From contig JAQGIW010000214.1 of assembly GCA_028290905.1 (NCBI GenBank), forward strand, positions 1 through 40,158: a stretch of DNA of 40,158 nucleotides. The letters are read 5' to 3'. The DNA comes from Caulobacteraceae bacterium. Lineage in GTDB: Bacteria > Pseudomonadota > Alphaproteobacteria > Caulobacterales > Caulobacteraceae. Below the pieces are notes generated by a model. It saw only the letters and a list, made by a program, of their open reading frames with translations, had not been told where the DNA came from and searched no databases. This document shows, piece after piece, positions 38,833 through 40,158 of this stretch (positions are counted from its first letter, which is position 1; every line of letters starts with the position of its first letter). Both the position numbers and the translations under genes were made by a program.

Positions 38833-39810
38833 CTAGCGGCCGAGCTCGGCCAGCAGCGCATCGTCGCGCGACAAGTCGAACTGATAGCGCGCGCGGCCCT
38901 CGCGCACGAACCAATCATAGGAATCGCGATAGCCGTCCTCGATCCCGAACCGCGGCGTCCAGTCGATGTCGCGCAGCGCCTTGTCGATCGAGAGGATCGC
39001 CGTCCCCGCCGTTCCTTCGCCCCAGTGCAGCAGGGGAGGGCGCTGCTGGCGGGCGATCTCCATCGGAACCTCGACCACCGTCGCGCTGACCCCCATCGCC
39101 CGCGCCACCAGGTGGACGACGCCGACAATGCTCGTGACCTCCGATCCCGAGACGTTGTAGGCCTCGCCCTTCACCCGGTCGTTGCCGATCAGCGAGGCCA
39201 TCAGGCGGGCGACGTCGAGGGTATGCACCAGCGACAGCGCCGAGAACCCCTCGCCCGGGATCAGGATCGGCCGGCCGGTTTCCAGACGGGCGAACAGGCC
39301 GGGGTCCCGCGTGGCGGCCGGGCTCCGCGGACCCAGGGTGTGGCCCACGCGCAGGATGGTGACCGGCAGGCCCTCGGACTTCCACAGGCCCAGCAGACGG
39401 TCCTCGCACTGCACCTTGCCCACGCCATAGGCGCTGCGCGGATCGGTGTTGTCCGGCGCATGACGCCGAGAGGTCTCGCGCAGGGGCTGGACGTAGCTGC
39501 GCCGGTAGACGGCCTGCGAACTGGTGAAGACGTAGTGCGCGACGCGTCCCCGGAAGAGCCCGATCAGCGGCTCCATGTCGCTCGGTCGATAGGCGGTGTG
39601 ATCGAAGACCACATCGAATGCGTCGCGATGGTCGGCCAGCGCCGCCGTCAGGGCGCCCGGCTGGGTGCGGTCGCAGTGGATCCGCCGCGCGCCCTCCGGC
39701 AGGGGCCCCTCGTGGCTGTTGACCACCGTGACCTCGTGCCCGCGCCTTGCCAGCTCGAACACCAGGTCCAGGCCGATGTAGCGATTGCCGCCCGTGACCA
39801 GCACACGCAT
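38833..39810 (-). CDS. NAD-dependent epimerase/dehydratase family protein
   Basis: 325-residue extended-SDR protein. The nucleotide-binding loop is a variant, VTGGNRYIGLDLVFELARRG at about 5-24. VFDHTAYRPSDMEPLIGLFR, FTSSQAVYRRSY, then the active-site Y-x-x-x-K in SAYGVGKVQCEDRLL are visible; ILRVGHTLGPRSPAATRDPG follows. NGYNVSG-type substrate residues appear as AYNVSGSEVTS. The G-G-N-R-Y-I-G loop resembles the RNA-binding/atypical SDR branch (CSP41-like) as well as bacterial reductases, so a sugar nucleotide substrate is not certain. It is convergent with the GST gene. Confidence 0.88.
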   Translation of the reverse strand: MRVLVTGGNRYIGLDLVFELARRGHEVTVVNSHEGPLPEGARRIHCDRTQPGALTAALADHRDAFDVVFDHTAYRPSDMEPLIGLFRGRVAHYVFTSSQAVYRRSYVQPLRETSRRHAPDNTDPRSAYGVGKVQCEDRLLGLWKSEGLPVTILRVGHTLGPRSPAATRDPGLFARLETGRPILIPGEGFSALSLVHTLDVARLMASLIGNDRVKGEAYNVSGSEVTSIVGVVHLVARAMGVSATVVEVPMEIARQQRPPLLHWGEGTAGTAILSIDKALRDIDWTPRFGIEDGYRDSYDWFVREGRARYQFDLSRDDALLAELGR

Positions 39811-39878
39811 GGGCGCCTCCCTTCTGGTCTATCGCGCCCTCGCTAGCACGATCCCGAGTTCAGCCTTAGGCCATTGGG

Positions 39879-40158
39879 TCAGATCTGCGCCAGTCCGCCG
39901 TCCACGAACACTTCGCTGCCGGTCATGAAACTGCTGTCGTCACTGGCCAGGAACAGCGCCGCGGCGGCGACCTCGTCCGGATCGCCCATCCGGCCCAACG
40001 CTGTCTGTGCGCTCAAGCCAGCCACCATCGCGTCCTTCATTCCGGTCCTTGCGAGACCGTTCATCAGGCCCGGTGTTTCCGTCGGGCCCGGCGACAGGAC
40101 GTTGACCCGGATACCGGTCCCCTTGAGGTCGACCGCCCAGCTGCGCGCGAAATTCCGG
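39879..40158 (-). CDS. SDR family oxidoreductase, 3' part (5' end outside window)
   Basis: Only the last about 92 residues are inside the window; the frame is open to the right edge. FARSWAVDLKGTGIRVNVLS, PGPTETPGL, RMGDPDEVAAAALFLASDDS and FMTGSEVFVDGGLAQI are the classical C-terminal half of a short-chain dehydrogenase, just after the Tyr-Lys active site, which is beyond the edge. The stop is TGA at 39881-39879. No in-window start is proper; the internal Met at 40064 is not the real start. Confidence 0.88.
   Translation of the reverse strand, partial: RNFARSWAVDLKGTGIRVNVLSPGPTETPGLMNGLARTGMKDAMVAGLSAQTALGRMGDPDEVAAAALFLASDDSSFMTGSEVFVDGGLAQI

Overview
The window looks like a chromosomal segment of a very GC-rich alphaproteobacterium, most likely from Caulobacterales and perhaps close to Phenylobacterium. 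The signs are extreme third-position GC, a UrcA-family exported protein, a large TonB-dependent receptor next to a SARP/TolB-like/TPR regulator, a PEPxxWA-CTERM protein, PhyH dioxygenases, and many SDR, GST and epoxide-hydrolase genes. The genus is inference. I see no tRNA, rRNA, CRISPR array, prophage or complete insertion sequence.

Layout. (1) 1-5713, minus: a tripartite efflux operon (NodT/OprM-type outer-membrane factor, short periplasmic adaptor, RND pump; the pump runs off the left edge). A 126-bp nested palindrome sits exactly between the first two genes. (2) 6050-8138, plus: a cyclopropane-fatty-acid-synthase-like methyltransferase and a family 2 glycosyltransferase. (3) 8687-14176: a TonB-dependent receptor converging on a SARP-type regulator, then a UrcA gene. 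(4) 14330-19682: a purine salvage locus. Adenine (or adenosine) deaminase and AMP nucleosidase read leftward; an AzgA-like NCS2 base permease and an exported NUP-family nucleoside-cleaving protein read rightward. Two different long inverted-repeat elements lie in it. (5) 19789-22618: an hsp20-lon pair. (6) 22823-23464: a PEPxxWA-CTERM protein with a clear terminator. (7) 23920-26161, minus: a translationally coupled PhyH-PhyH-cupin operon. (8) 26320-28577: a VOC protein divergent from a YCII/DGPF protein coupled to an ECF42-type sigma factor. (9) 28574-40158: accessory metabolism. It holds an aldehyde dehydrogenase with a divergent LysR regulator, a GIY-YIG-like protein, an epoxide hydrolase, a chimeric transporter-fragment/lipocalin-like gene coupled to a glycosyltransferase, a WYL regulator with an NTF2-like protein, a nitroreductase, a second LysR divergent from an SDR and a GST, an NAD-dependent epimerase, and the 3' part of another SDR.

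How the genes may work together. The purine locus reads as a complete route: periplasmic nucleosides are cleaved to bases (NUP), bases are imported (NCS2), adenine is deaminated to hypoxanthine, and AMP is split to adenine plus ribose 5-phosphate (Amn). The PhyH-PhyH-cupin operon is probably a small oxidative pathway of unknown substrate.

The most unusual sequence observations are: the nested palindrome that supplies the stop codon of one efflux gene and the start codon of the next; two other long inverted repeats inside the purine locus; and the gene at 32711-33376, which joins the first about 50 residues of a POT-family peptide transporter to an exported lipocalin-like domain.
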